A stretch of DNA of 64,000 nucleotides from Trichodelitschia bisporula. Its lineage: Eukaryota > Ascomycota > Dothideomycetes > Phaeotrichales > Phaeotrichaceae. Position numbers and translations under genes: made by a program. The first letter of the stretch is position 1, and the number at the start of each line of letters is the position of its first letter. The notes beneath the pieces are model-generated. The model saw only the letters and a program-made list of their open reading frames with translations. It was not told the origin of the DNA and ran no database searches. The stretch covers positions 559,803 to 623,802 of the forward strand of contig ML996687.1 of NCBI GenBank assembly GCA_010356995.1. Direction: 5' to 3'. Of this stretch, positions 19,109 through 29,782 are shown piece by piece.

Positions 19109-22100
19109 CGTGTCAGCGTCAGCACTACCAACAGTGCTACGAGAGACTGTGAGGGCGCGCCTGTCTCGCAGTTGCGTAGAGAGAGAGCGAAAGACAAGAA
19201 GGGTATGACAGAGAGACAAACCGCTTCAGTTCAGCCCTTGGAGCCGCACCGGGGCGGGAGGGTGTGTGCTGCCAGACAACCAACTCAGGCTGAAAGGCAA
19301 CGACAATCCGCCAAGCCTAACTGTGTTGTCTCCAGGACGCAGGAACCCGTTTGTGGATGGGAGTGAGGGCGGTGGTGCGGGGGGTGGTGTGTGTGGTTGA
19401 TCGGGTTCCTTTGGGCGGTGCGACAGTGGATGGATTGTGTGCGGATAGCCGGGAGCAAGGCGAGTCCGACGGGGAGGAGGGGTTGTTGGATGTAAGGAAG
19501 TTGTGTGGACAGTGGAATTTTGAGGGGGAGAGACTGCTTGTTAGAGGCCGCGCTGTGATACGGTGACTGAGGAGAACGGGGAGCGAGGGAGTGGAGGAGT
19601 GGAGGAACGTGGTGGTACAGCCCTTTGGCGAATTGGGGAGTGGCCCGAGATGAGCTAAGCTTGTTTGCTTACTCCTGTGCCCCATGCCAAGCCACAGTGC
19701 AATACTACTCTCTAATATTCATACCAGAGGACAACGCGGGGGACATAAATACTGTGAGGGGTTTTGAACGCAGCCGTTCCATACCTTTGGGGGCGAGAAA
19801 CCTTCTGATATCTCCTTCTCAGTATGCATCGTAATCACTTATCCATTTGCTAGCAGTGATCATCATCGAAGGGAACAGCTTCCCTCGCCATACTCGGACT
19901 TACGGTTTGCAGGGTGAGCCAACCCTCCCTAGGCAAAGCGGCTAACCTTGTCTCATTCGTAACATTACAGCCAACAGTCAAAACGCAAAGTACCTGCAGG
20001 TGGCGGACAAGGGAGTGGAGACAAAGGCGCAAGGTGGTTTCAGGCCGAAAGAGGGGATTGCGAAGAGGTGTTGAAGGCATGACAATTGCGCAAGGTTGAA
20101 GCCGCAGGAGAGGAATGCGGGCGTTGAAAGTCGAGACGTACAATGCGACGGGCGTGGAATTGGTGATGCTGGCCTCCGTGACGGCGCCGGCAATGGTGGG
20201 CAAGGGTACTGTATGAGCAGCGGGCGGGCTAAAGTGGTGATGTGTTCTCAGCGAAATGGTCCAATATGTGCAGATACGCTTTGCACTCTTGACCTCTCCC
20301 CATAATACTCCGTAGATTCCAGAACTACCGTACGACAGAGCGCATCCGAGGTGCTTGCACAAGATTCTGCAGAGAGAGAGAGACAATCGCTCCAAACGAG
20401 GCGGTCAGGTACGCGGGCATTTTTCTGCATCCACGCGGGTATTGGCTGCGGCCAGAAGGGGGGGGCGCCTAAAATTCCAGAGGTTCCCTTGCGCCTTTTG
20501 GTGATCTTCTCTCTACGTCGTCATTATTGCTCCTCGCATTCTACTGCCGCTCTCTCTTGCGCATCCGCGAATATTCCCTTCCATTCGACGGCGATGGATT
20601 GATCAACGCGGTTGTTGATCGCTGTCAAGGCCAGGCCCCCCTCCCCTTTAAGCGAGATAGCATGCCACCACAGGCGCTAATTAAGGCTTCCCAGCATCCC
20701 AGTTAACTACCCGGCAAACTTCCGCATCTCCCACACTCAGCACGATGTCCCTTCGGCTGCCCCTAAGAGTATCAGCTCCCCAGCAACCCCACCTTCACCC
20801 CACCCGCCCCCGGATCTCACCAAACACGTATCTCTGCGAAAGAAAGGGGACCGCTCAGGTCCAGGCCCAGCTCTCCCTGCAGCGCTTGGCAGCGGCGTCG
20901 CAGCACCTCGCGGGCTGATTGGAGGGTGGGAGAGGCAGGATAACGACGTCTGCTGGCACTGGTGGCCGCTGAGCGGGCTGCTATAAGGTTAATGCTCAAC
21001 GGTTTGCGTCAATCGATCGCAGAGCGGTGGCCTGCGTGGCCGAGAAGCTGTTGGCACTTCTTGTAGCCGCGCGAGCCGCGTTTGTAGGCGGGGAAGATCC
21101 TCCGGGCAGCCTTAAGGCATTTGTTCTCCGAAGCCAAGATCCCGAACACGGCGAGATATCCTGCCGGCTCCGCAATATGGTAGACGTCGAGCGGTTCTGG
21201 ATTTGCGAGTTTTGAAACCTCTCCGCCGGAAGGGAGATAGATGAAGAGCAGAATATCCGTGTCGCTCTTTTGGATGTGATGAATATGATGAAGTTCAGGT
21301 CCTCTCACTCGTTGGAGCAGCGTAAAGGATCGGCTTTCTTCCATGGCGTAGGCATCCTTTTTGGCCCCATTGCCCTTGCTAACCCGCCTAGTTGTATGCC
21401 ACACCCGGTGCTGAGTGACGAAAAGAGCATGAGGAAGTAACCAAGATGCTGTTGTACGCTGCCGCAGGCAGTAGACGCCGACTCGCAGTTACTTGAAGCG
21501 CCTTAATCCTGGAGGTGGCCGTGGTCGACAAAGTGGCCATTTGGATGGATCACTAAGCTCGAGGTCGACCTGAGGTCAAAGCCGCCGTTCGCGTCTGTAA
21601 ACCGCATCAACATATTTCAGTCTCGTACCTCTTGCAATCTAATACCCCACGGATCCGTCTCATGGTCGCTGGGGACACAATGCGAGAGAAGAGCAAAAGC
21701 CTGGCCTATTCCTTCTCTGCCAATGACGCAGCTTCACTGGCGGTATGGATATGGTTGCAACATAGATTCACAGGGTTCTGCGTTGGTGGGCAGAAGAGTG
21801 AGAACAGCGATGATGGGAGCCACGCCCAGCACTAGCAAGCCGCACTGGCAAGCCGCAATGTCAAGCCGCAATTCAGAGCACAGGCCGGTTAAATGTGGCT
21901 CGACAGTGCGTGGTGCGTCAGGTGGCGGCAGACTCACGATGGCTTGGCAAAGGACTATAAATTCGAAATCCGCACTTCTGTTCTCCCTCACCGTCTTCCA
22001 TCGCACCTGCTACATTTGCGGAAGCTGCACTCTGCCCCACCTGCCCAAATCGACAACCTCAACCAACTGCGTACCTGCACCTCCTCCTGCGCATCTGCCT

Positions 22101-22369
22101 GTCAATCCAACGGTAAACGGAAGCCACGACCGACATCGCCAAAAGGTCCCCGCTCTTGTTCGAAGTTGAATGTCAACAGCTATCCTCTCCTCCCGACTCC
22201 GAATCTCATCTCATATCTTCCTTCTTCTCCCCCTCGTTAATCCCTCCTTCTCGTCTCTCGTCCCTCGCACCCCACACTCGTTTGATGTTTTTGTGATCTG
22301 CACTCACTCATTTGGTGCTCACTCACTTGGAATTGGGCGGGTTGGAAACACCTTGATTGTACCTGCATA
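19109..22369. other. 3.3-kb spacer between RhoGAP and zinc-finger genes
   Basis: Divergent promoters with a long CT-rich leader (about 22170-22369) before the plus-strand gene. A possible small minus-strand gene at 21009-21344 is listed separately. A 181-codon minus frame at 19850-20395 lacks any recognisable family and I do not call it. No repeat family or RNA gene is evident. Confidence 0.45.
21009..21344 (-). CDS. Possible small gene of unknown function (111 aa)
   Basis: ATG 21344 opens a 111-codon minus-strand frame with balanced, protein-like composition (KSDTDILLFIYLPSGGEVSK, EPAGYLAVFGILASENK). The same frame reopens after the stop at 21009 and runs to 20817. A good branch plus acceptor (ATTAACCTTATAG, near 20960) lies in between, so a second exon is conceivable, though I find no clean donor that keeps the frame. 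No family is recognised. It may be an orphan gene, a decayed gene, or chance. Confidence 0.3.
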   Translation of the reverse strand: MEESRSFTLLQRVRGPELHHIHHIQKSDTDILLFIYLPSGGEVSKLANPEPLDVYHIAEPAGYLAVFGILASENKCLKAARRIFPAYKRGSRGYKKCQQLLGHAGHRSAID

Positions 22370-24367
22370 ATGGCGTCACATACCATCCCGCTACTCTGCA
22401 ACATCTGTCCGAAGAAGCCAACTTTCTCCGACGTATCCCATCTACTCACCCACATCGCGAGCAAAGGTCACCTCTCCCATTATTACAAACTCAAGGTTCG
22501 TTCAGGCTCGGAGGCGGAAGCTCGCGTCCAACTCAACATTTACGACCAATGGTACGAACAATGGGGTGTCGAGCAGCTCATGTCGGACCGCATGAGTCTG
22601 AAGGAGAAAAAGCGTCCGAGAACACGTCTAGGTGAGTTTGTCTCTCAACCGGCCTCAGGCCTTTTTCATCTTCGAGCTTTGGTCTTGACTGGCGAAGCTC
22701 CGAGCAGGACGCCGAGTTCTTCGTACTCCGTCCAGCAGGCCGCACCTCAGCGTACGCAGTCTCGGGTTACAACCAACTCTCGGCCGACGCCTTCGGGCAA
22801 GCCTTCACCACTCCCCAGCTTCTTCGATCCTCGTCTTGTCGACCCCGTTATCAAAACCGAGCGCCATGCCACACCACCCCTTCAGACAGTGAATCCGAAC
22901 ATTCCCCTGCAATACCAGCCATCACGCTTGTCGCAATCGATGCAGAACAACCCGTATCTTGCCAATGGCGGCGGCTTTGGGTTCAGTGCAACTAACCGAC
23001 CAGATTCTGGCCGACGGACTCCTCTCACAGCGCGGGAGCTGTACATTTATGGAGATCCGACACCTCAACAATCCCTCCTTGATACGGTAGGCGACACGGC
23101 CGAGTGTGATGACGGGAATGATGACGAAACTTTCATCAAAACACCTTCCCCCCCAATCGCCGACGAAGAAACGTGTGGCGAAACGGATGCGAGCAGACTC
23201 AAGGGTGTCTTCTGGCCCGGGATGTCCATCTTTGACAGCGCGACACTGGATGCACGGCGTCGTCGCAACCAAAAGAAGGATGCGAGCATTGTGGAGCAAC
23301 TGGAAATCAATAGTCAAGTTGTCGAGGCCGACGAAAGGGTCTTCACGCCACGCGGGACTCTCAAGAAAATCAAGCGCATCAGCGGCATGGTTGATGAAGA
23401 CAGTTCCCCCATGGGCTCGCCGACTGAGGAGTTTCGAGCAACTTACATCGACGTCGAACTTCCTTCACGCCGTCCCAGTACTGATGTGAAGCAAGACTAT
23501 GATCCTTATGAAGGTGGCTTCGACGAGCTAGATCAGCTCTACTCCGCTCGTTTTAAGAGACGTCGCTTCAGTGGGTGGGAGGACAGTGCGGTGGGTGTTG
23601 GGTTGCTTGAGCAGGATAGTGTTGATCGCGGCTTCGGGCCGCAGATGGGTATGGAGTATTTGCAGCGGGGTTTCGATTATGGGAAGGAGCGGCCCGGTCC
23701 GCAGATGACGACTGGCCAGCAGGGATTCAGCAATGCATTTGAGCGCACAGATGCTCCTGCCAAGTCGGACTGTTACTTCGGGTATCCGCAATCTCAGCAA
23801 CAACACCAGAGCACCGGTGCACAGACCACGAACGGCATGGCGTCGCTCTTAAATGCAGTGGGCAGCAGCTCGACTTCTGCATTCCAGTCAGCCCCAACAA
23901 CCCCACACCACTCCGGTCAGCAAAACCACAATATGGTCCCCAGCTACCCAACCAACGCAAATACTCTATACCCCCCATGGCAGCACTCAACCGGTGTGCC
24001 AGCTTATAATCAACACTATCCATCGAACTCTCAAGCCGGCCAGCACCCATTCTCCACATCGGCCCCGCACAACCCTTATGGACTGGGCTCAGTGCCCACC
24101 CAAGGGGCAGGGTCGATGCCTCCCATCTCCGACTACGCGCTCCCCAACAATGGGTTCTGGTTCATTGACGCCGAGTCGACCGCCGACGGGTCCGCGGCCC
24201 TGCACCCCGACCTGACCGACCCTCGGCTTACAACCGGCATGGTCACCGGTCCGGTGGCTACAAACACCGGCAGCGGGCGCGCCATAAAAGCCGACATCCC
24301 GTCGGAAGGCGTGGCCCTCGAGGACAACGACGACCTAACCATCACCGCCCCGCCCACGCCTCTCTAG
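22370..24367 (+). CDS. Zinc-finger protein with long disordered tail (likely nuclear regulator)
   Basis: ATG 22370 follows a long CT-rich leader; stop at 24365-24367. The N-terminus has a single zinc-finger-like motif, Cys10-x2-Cys13-x14-His28-x5-His34, within CNICPKKPTFSDVSHLLTHI. It is followed by KGHLSHYYKLKVRS and a helical YDQWYEQWGVEQLMSDRMSL segment. From memory this N-terminal block resembles that of uncharacterised Pezizomycotina proteins. The rest is disordered and rich in Ser, Pro, Gln and Asn, with an RRRRNQKKD patch and FKRRRFSGW (candidate nuclear signals). A likely 66-bp intron, 22631-22696 (GTGAGT donor, CTTGAC branch, AAG acceptor), is in frame and free of stops. With it removed the protein is 643 residues, otherwise 665. 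A role in transcription or RNA binding is inference. Confidence 0.8.
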   Translation: MASHTIPLLCNICPKKPTFSDVSHLLTHIASKGHLSHYYKLKVRSGSEAEARVQLNIYDQWYEQWGVEQLMSDRMSLKEKKRPRTRLGEFVSQPASGLFHLRALVLTGEAPSRTPSSSYSVQQAAPQRTQSRVTTNSRPTPSGKPSPLPSFFDPRLVDPVIKTERHATPPLQTVNPNIPLQYQPSRLSQSMQNNPYLANGGGFGFSATNRPDSGRRTPLTARELYIYGDPTPQQSLLDTVGDTAECDDGNDDETFIKTPSPPIADEETCGETDASRLKGVFWPGMSIFDSATLDARRRRNQKKDASIVEQLEINSQVVEADERVFTPRGTLKKIKRISGMVDEDSSPMGSPTEEFRATYIDVELPSRRPSTDVKQDYDPYEGGFDELDQLYSARFKRRRFSGWEDSAVGVGLLEQDSVDRGFGPQMGMEYLQRGFDYGKERPGPQMTTGQQGFSNAFERTDAPAKSDCYFGYPQSQQQHQSTGAQTTNGMASLLNAVGSSSTSAFQSAPTTPHHSGQQNHNMVPSYPTNANTLYPPWQHSTGVPAYNQHYPSNSQAGQHPFSTSAPHNPYGLGSVPTQGAGSMPPISDYALPNNGFWFIDAESTADGSAALHPDLTDPRLTTGMVTGPVATNTGSGRAIKADIPSEGVALEDNDDLTITAPPTPL

Positions 24368-26801
24368 ACTTGTGGCCACAAACTGGGCCAACCCTGCGAC
24401 AAGCAAGCAGATTCTCGTGTGCTCTTCACATGAGAGATTTAGTGGGAAGGAGTGGTACTTGCGGTGGAATGGACAGCCTTATCTTGACAGCAATTAGCGG
24501 GCATCTCATGGGATATTTTTACGGCGCATCATCGGGGGGGAAATATGATACCACGGGGCATGGGAGGGAAAGGCGAATTGAAACTTGTTGTCACCCAAAT
24601 ATGTTATGGCTTGCATACTCTAAAGTGTTGCGCGGTCCCCAGCGTTGGGCTTTTTCCTTTGCGGTTGTGTTTACGGTGGGCTTTGTTTGTAACCTCATTC
24701 AAGTCTGCTTCTCTTCTCCTTCATCGCTTGTGCAAGTGCCTTTACTATTTGGCTTCTTTGTAACTTGATTTCGCCCGTAAGGTGTACCTCCAGTCTGTTC
24801 CGTTCCTAAAGCTTCGTGCAAGCTTCGTCCATGCGTAAGGGAGCCTTGACATAGTTCTGCATATGATTCTGCAAGCTCTCCTCGTTCCACACTGAGCGTA
24901 TCGTGTCAAAAAAAATCTGCAGTGCAGGCAAAACGCTCGCGCACTAACTTCGCACCGGTCGCAAGCTTTCACACGCAAGGCCAACCTCTCCAAGGCGAGC
25001 TGCAGTTAGGAAAACATGAATGCAATTCAGTTCTCTATCCCACAACTTTCCCTCCACCAGTAACCAGTGCAACGGCATCAAAATCGGCCCATTCCATCTC
25101 CTAAGAAGTGCAAGAAAATGAAATTCGCAACTTCACGCGATGGTTTCCCGTCTCTCCGCCCTCCGCATCCAAGTCGTCTGAATAAGCTTCCCCTAGCGCA
25201 CGGGCCGTCTATGCAGGCCTCTGTGGAACCAGTGGGGATCCGTGCTTTGCGGAGCCCCGGTTCAGCCGTGCCCCGCTATTTTTTGAGGGGATCGTAACAT
25301 GTATGCGAGTTACTGGAGGAAGGAACTGCCCGGTCCGATGAGTCTACGATACCGGTAGTGGGTGACTCAGAGCGGCTTTGCTGCATTTAGGGAGTTTGTG
25401 GGAGGATAGGAGGGCTGAACGGAAAATGGTAAGTTCAGCGGATGACGTGTGCTGGACACAAGTATCGATGTTCGGCGTCGATTTTTCTTCCTGCCTTTTA
25501 CAACATTACTCAACCGTCGCTCAGCCATCACCTATCGATATACTTCCTCGCCCAAATTTCACCATCACAAGATCGTCACTAAGATGTCGTATTTCACAAC
25601 TTATCCCCCCTCCCTCTTGAGATGCTGAACGTTGTGTCATTGACGTTCTGGAGGGCGATTGCGCTATGCGGACCAACTGTGAACAAGAGCATTGGGGCAG
25701 GCCACCCGACCATATGGTGCGCCGTCCACGCACACTCTGCTGTGTACGTTTAGGGCAGCGATGGCACATGGTCGAGGAAGTTAAATTCAGGCTGCAGTTT
25801 GTCATTTCGGCGGATGGCGCGGTGTATAGTCGCTCAGAGCCGTCTATCTCCTGGTGGTTCTCCTGGGCTTCTTCCTCGCTTGTTTGATAGAAAGATTGTC
25901 GATTGCGTTGATGCGCAAGTTTTCCCACCCAGTACCATGCAATGACTAACTGTAGCAGTTTCAAAATCGCCATGGTGCTTCCCTCCTACTTATATACTAA
26001 GTTCCTCGCTCCGCTCACTGCAGGCGCTACAGGACTTCAGTGATCCGTCGGGGTTCCCTCATGAACCGTGCACTCTGCCTTTCTGTGAGCGGAGCACCAC
26101 TCGTTTGTTGCCCTCCCTATCCGTCAGCTTCCACCAACCAGATCATTAGCACTGTGAACGACGCGAAAAGCGACAGACAGCTTATATACCATCTCCCACA
26201 CTCGATTGCCAGTCGTTGTTTCCCAGCAATCATTTACGACGAGCATCATCAACCTTCAACCACCAAACTGAAAGATTATATAGACTTTAGCAGGAGGAAG
26301 ACGCCCGGATCTGGCAGCTGGCTGACGAAACGAAAACCCGGCCGCTGACGGACATGAAGAAGATATTTTTTTACCTCTAGAAGCAAATAAGCTTTCCAAC
26401 AGCACTCTGCTTTCGCCGTGACCCTGCGCAGGATATTGTTCGCTGTTCCACAGCTTCCAGAGCACCTCCTGTTCGCAAACCGCGATCATCTCGAACAAAG
26501 TCAACAAGTCCAGATATCCACGAATGTATAATTAGCTTTCTTACATGTAAATATTAATCAACCATCGCCTCCGTCATCCTGTGTCTACGGAGTATTTCCC
26601 TCCCAAAAACTCCCCGCACAGCCTCGCCCCTCAGACCGTGACATCACCAACGCCACCGCCAAGCTCCAGCCGCCTTCCTTTGTCAGCACCGCCAGGTCCC
26701 GCTTGGCGGCGCAAGCTGTCCTTTTTGAATTCGCAAAATCACCACCTCGAGGCTGAAGCTCAATACACCCTCACCAAGCGGCACACATCAACACCGCAAT
26801 C
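24368..26801. other. 2.4-kb spacer
   Basis: Lies between the zinc-finger gene and the disulfide isomerase gene. One small candidate gene (25521-25973) is listed separately. The rest shows short broken frames only. The last 200 bp are the CT/CA-rich leader of the downstream gene. Confidence 0.45.
25521..25973 (-). CDS. Possible small protein with N-terminal hydrophobic segment (150 aa)
   Basis: ATG 25973 in good context (CACCATGG) opens a 150-codon frame. The first 17 residues (MAILKLLQLVIAWYWVG) could be a signal anchor or signal peptide. The rest is polar with several Cys (including MCHRCPKR and QCSCSQ). A TATATAAG box lies only about 20 nt upstream of the ATG, short for a fungal leader. 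No family is recognised; it might be a secreted or membrane orphan protein, or a chance frame. Confidence 0.35.
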   Translation of the reverse strand: MAILKLLQLVIAWYWVGKLAHQRNRQSFYQTSEEEAQENHQEIDGSERLYTAPSAEMTNCSLNLTSSTMCHRCPKRTQQSVRGRRTIWSGGLPQCSCSQLVRIAQSPSRTSMTQRSASQEGGGISCEIRHLSDDLVMVKFGRGSISIGDG

Positions 26802-28012
26802 ATGACTCGCATATCGACTCTCCTCGTTGCATTTTCGGCCGCATGGGTTGCCGCCGCCGGCTCTGCCGTCATCGACCTCATCCCCAGCAACTTCGACGAT
26901 ATTGTGCTGAAGTCCGGAAAGCCGGCGCTGGTGGAGTTTTTCGCGCCATGGTGTGGTCGTTAGTCTTCCTGGTCCTATCGTACAAACACAAGCTAATTAC
27001 TCTCCAGATTGCAAGACCCTGGCCCCCATCTACGAGGAACTCGCGCAAAAGTTCCAGTTCGCAGAAGACAAGGTCGTGATCGCGAAGGTTGACGCAGACG
27101 AGCACAAGGATCTGGGCCGCCGCTTTGGCGTCCAGGGCTTCCCTACGCTTAAATGGTTCGACGGCAAGAGCAAGGACCCGGTTGACTACAAATCGGGCCG
27201 CGATCTCGACAGCCTGAGCGCATTTATCAGCGAGAAGACTGGCATCAAGGCGCGCACCGCGCCCAAACCCCCCAGCAATGTCGTCATGCTGTCGGACCAG
27301 AGCTTCAAGACACTCATCGGGGGCGACAAGAACGTGCTGGTGGCGTTTACCGCGCCGTGGTGCGGACGTAAGTCTTCACCGCCTCCCGCGGAAAGTTCCC
27401 CGCTAACATACGCACGCAGACTGCAAAACCCTCGCGCCCATCTGGGAAGCCCTCGCCACGACCTTTAAGCTCGAGCCCAACGTCGTCATCGCCAAGGTCG
27501 ACGCCGAGGCACCGGAGTCCAAGCAGACGGCCCAGGACCAGGGCGTCACCGGCTACCCGACCATCATGTACTTCCCCGCGGGCTCGAAGGAGCCGAAGGC
27601 GTACGGGGGCGGGCGCGTCGAGACTGCCTTCGTCGAGTTCCTTAACGAGAATGCGGGCACGCACCGCGTAGCGGGCGGCGGGCTGACGGCGGCGGCGGGC
27701 ACGATCGCCACGCTCGACGCCCTGGTGCAGAAGGCGCTGGGCGCGGGCAAGGACCTGGGCTCCATTGCGGACGATCTCGTTGCCGCGGCCAAGAAGGAGG
27801 CTGATCCGCTTGCGGCGTACTATGGTCGCGTTGCCGGGAAGGTCAAGAGCAATGCTGGGTATGTAAAGAAGGAGCTTGGTCGTCTGGAGGGGATTCTGAA
27901 GAAGGGTGGGCTTGCGCCTGAGAAGGTGGATGAGTTGACGAAGCGTGCGAATGTGCTGCGGAAGTTTGTTGTTGATGTTGCTGTTGGTGACGAGGAGAAG
28001 AGTGAGTTGTAA
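26802..28012 (+). CDS. tigA: TIGA/ERp38-type protein disulfide isomerase
   Basis: Three exons (26802-26958, 27008-27367, 27420-28012) give 369 residues. Both introns (49 and 52 bp) split the His codon of a CGHC active site, so the two thioredoxin domains share intron position as well as sequence. Domain a holds [20 protein letters not shown], domain a' holds [22 protein letters not shown]-terminal all-helical ERp29-like D domain follows (about 255-360). A signal peptide ([16 protein letters not shown]) opens the protein and it ends KSEL, a KDEL-like ER retention signal. It forms and shuffles disulfides in the ER lumen. Length and order match Aspergillus TigA. Usually induced by secretory stress, though no UPR element was identified here. 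Confidence 0.93.
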
Positions 28013-29782
28013 ATGGATGTGATGGATGTATGGGCGTTAGAGGCGGTGGTCCTATTGACTGTGATTGCTGACCGGCGGCCGGTATCATGGATAGCGTCAA
28101 TGCTTGAGAGTACGTAGGTTACGCGTCAATGGCATGGGTGTGCAATTCTACGAAGTACTGTGCGACATGATCATTCGAATCAGCCGAACTTGTGGTTCCC
28201 CAGATTTTGTAGCTGTGCGCTGGTCCGGTCGCGTGGTGCGGCCTCGTGTTTGTGTGACCCGACGTGCGTTTACATATTTCAGAGGGAGACGCCCGTTTGT
28301 CAAAGGGATCGAATGGTCGGAATCCGGGTCCGCGGGAAAATGTTAAATGTGACGATATCGTGCCCCTTGGAGAGTCTCCTGGCATGAAGATGGGGGTTGT
28401 GCTCAGTTAATCTGCTTCTGGTGATCGAGACTCAACGAGACTGCACGTCGCTTGAGACATTGACGACATTTGAAGGCTACCGGCAGCTATCGCTAAACAT
28501 GGCAGACGAGCTGCATAGCATACGAACTGCATGGCATTACGAGTCGCACAATCGGGCGAATTGACATCGACACGATCGGCCCCCACAACGACGATGATCA
28601 GCATCCAAGACTGACGATTGTGGCCGCATCTTGGCCCTGCTCCGCCTCCACACTTCGTCCTCTTCCTGAGGCTCCAGGAACCTTTGCTTCCCGAACCTCG
28701 TCGCCTGAGTCAAGCAAATGCACATGACGCAAGCACAAAGCTCACAACAAAACAGCATATGCAGGTGAAGACATTCTGGACCAAGACAGCCTTGCGTCTC
28801 TGAATCCTGCAGACTGAACCACGGCAACGCGGGAAAGATGAGGCTACGCTAGTCTAGCGCGTATCTTAATTGCTTTAGTTCAGATGGGGCGGCCGCTAGT
28901 GTGAACATCAGTAAGGCCTTCATATTCGAATGACGAGAGATGATTCGAGGTAGTATGGAGTACGGACGCCTGCAAGGGGCGGGAAATTGGGTGAGTGAGA
29001 TGGGTCTGGCCGTCTGAATATATTTTGCAGGGCTGGGGGGGTTGACCTGGTCGTCGGAGGCGAAACGGGTGAGATTTTGCTGGTGTTAATATCGGATGAA
29101 GTTTGAAGGTGGTGGGGCTGAATGTCAACACTGTGCGACGAGGCAAGTGTATGGGAGAGAGGGAGTTGCTCCACAGCTTTCGAATCATCACCAATGAAGA
29201 GAAGCAAGATTCGACTTTGCCTTCTGCCCTCAGTTACTACGGGTATCGCAGGAGCTGAGCCACCCTCGCAGCAGCTGAACCAGCTCAGAACCCAGCGCAC
29301 CCAGTGCCTGTCCTGATTATCCCAGCTCGGCAACCCCTCTCCCGCATCAGTACGGTACAGCGCAACACCATGATCGTGTTTACAGCCGCCAATCACAAAC
29401 CCCTCACGTCAAAACGCCCCTCTTTTTTTGGGCCACCACAGGAAGCATAAGGCTGGACCACTCCATCATACCCCAGACGCCCCCCGCGCCGTGCCGTATG
29501 TGGCGCGCCACGGGTGGAACCAAAGCTGAACCGCATGCAAGGCGGGACGCTCAGGGCAGTCTTCTTGGTGTGTCGCCCGAGGCCGTATCGGGGGTGGTTG
29601 GTCTGCCATGCGGCGATCGCGCCGGTCAGTGGGGCAAAGCCGGGGGGTGGAGATGAAATGGGGCGCCTGTCGATGGGATATTAAACACCACACTTCCCGC
29701 TTTGATCGGGAGGCTAGGTCGACCCACGATTTTGCCCCCATTTATCCCGCTCACTTTGCGCTGTCATTCGTTTCGATTCGCG
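28013..29782. other. 1.8-kb spacer
   Basis: No supported gene. A 158-codon minus frame at 28920-29396 has no internal methionine and starts only at a non-ATG codon, so I do not call it. The right end is the promoter of the GH55 gene. Confidence 0.5.

Noticed and set aside
19850-20395. 181-codon minus-strand frame in the RhoGAP/zinc-finger spacer
   Set aside because: No recognisable domain, unusual composition rich in Leu/Thr/His, and no supporting promoter or splice pattern; likely chance.
28920-29396. 158-codon minus-strand frame upstream of GH55
   Set aside because: Contains no methionine at all and starts at a non-ATG codon; no upstream exon found.
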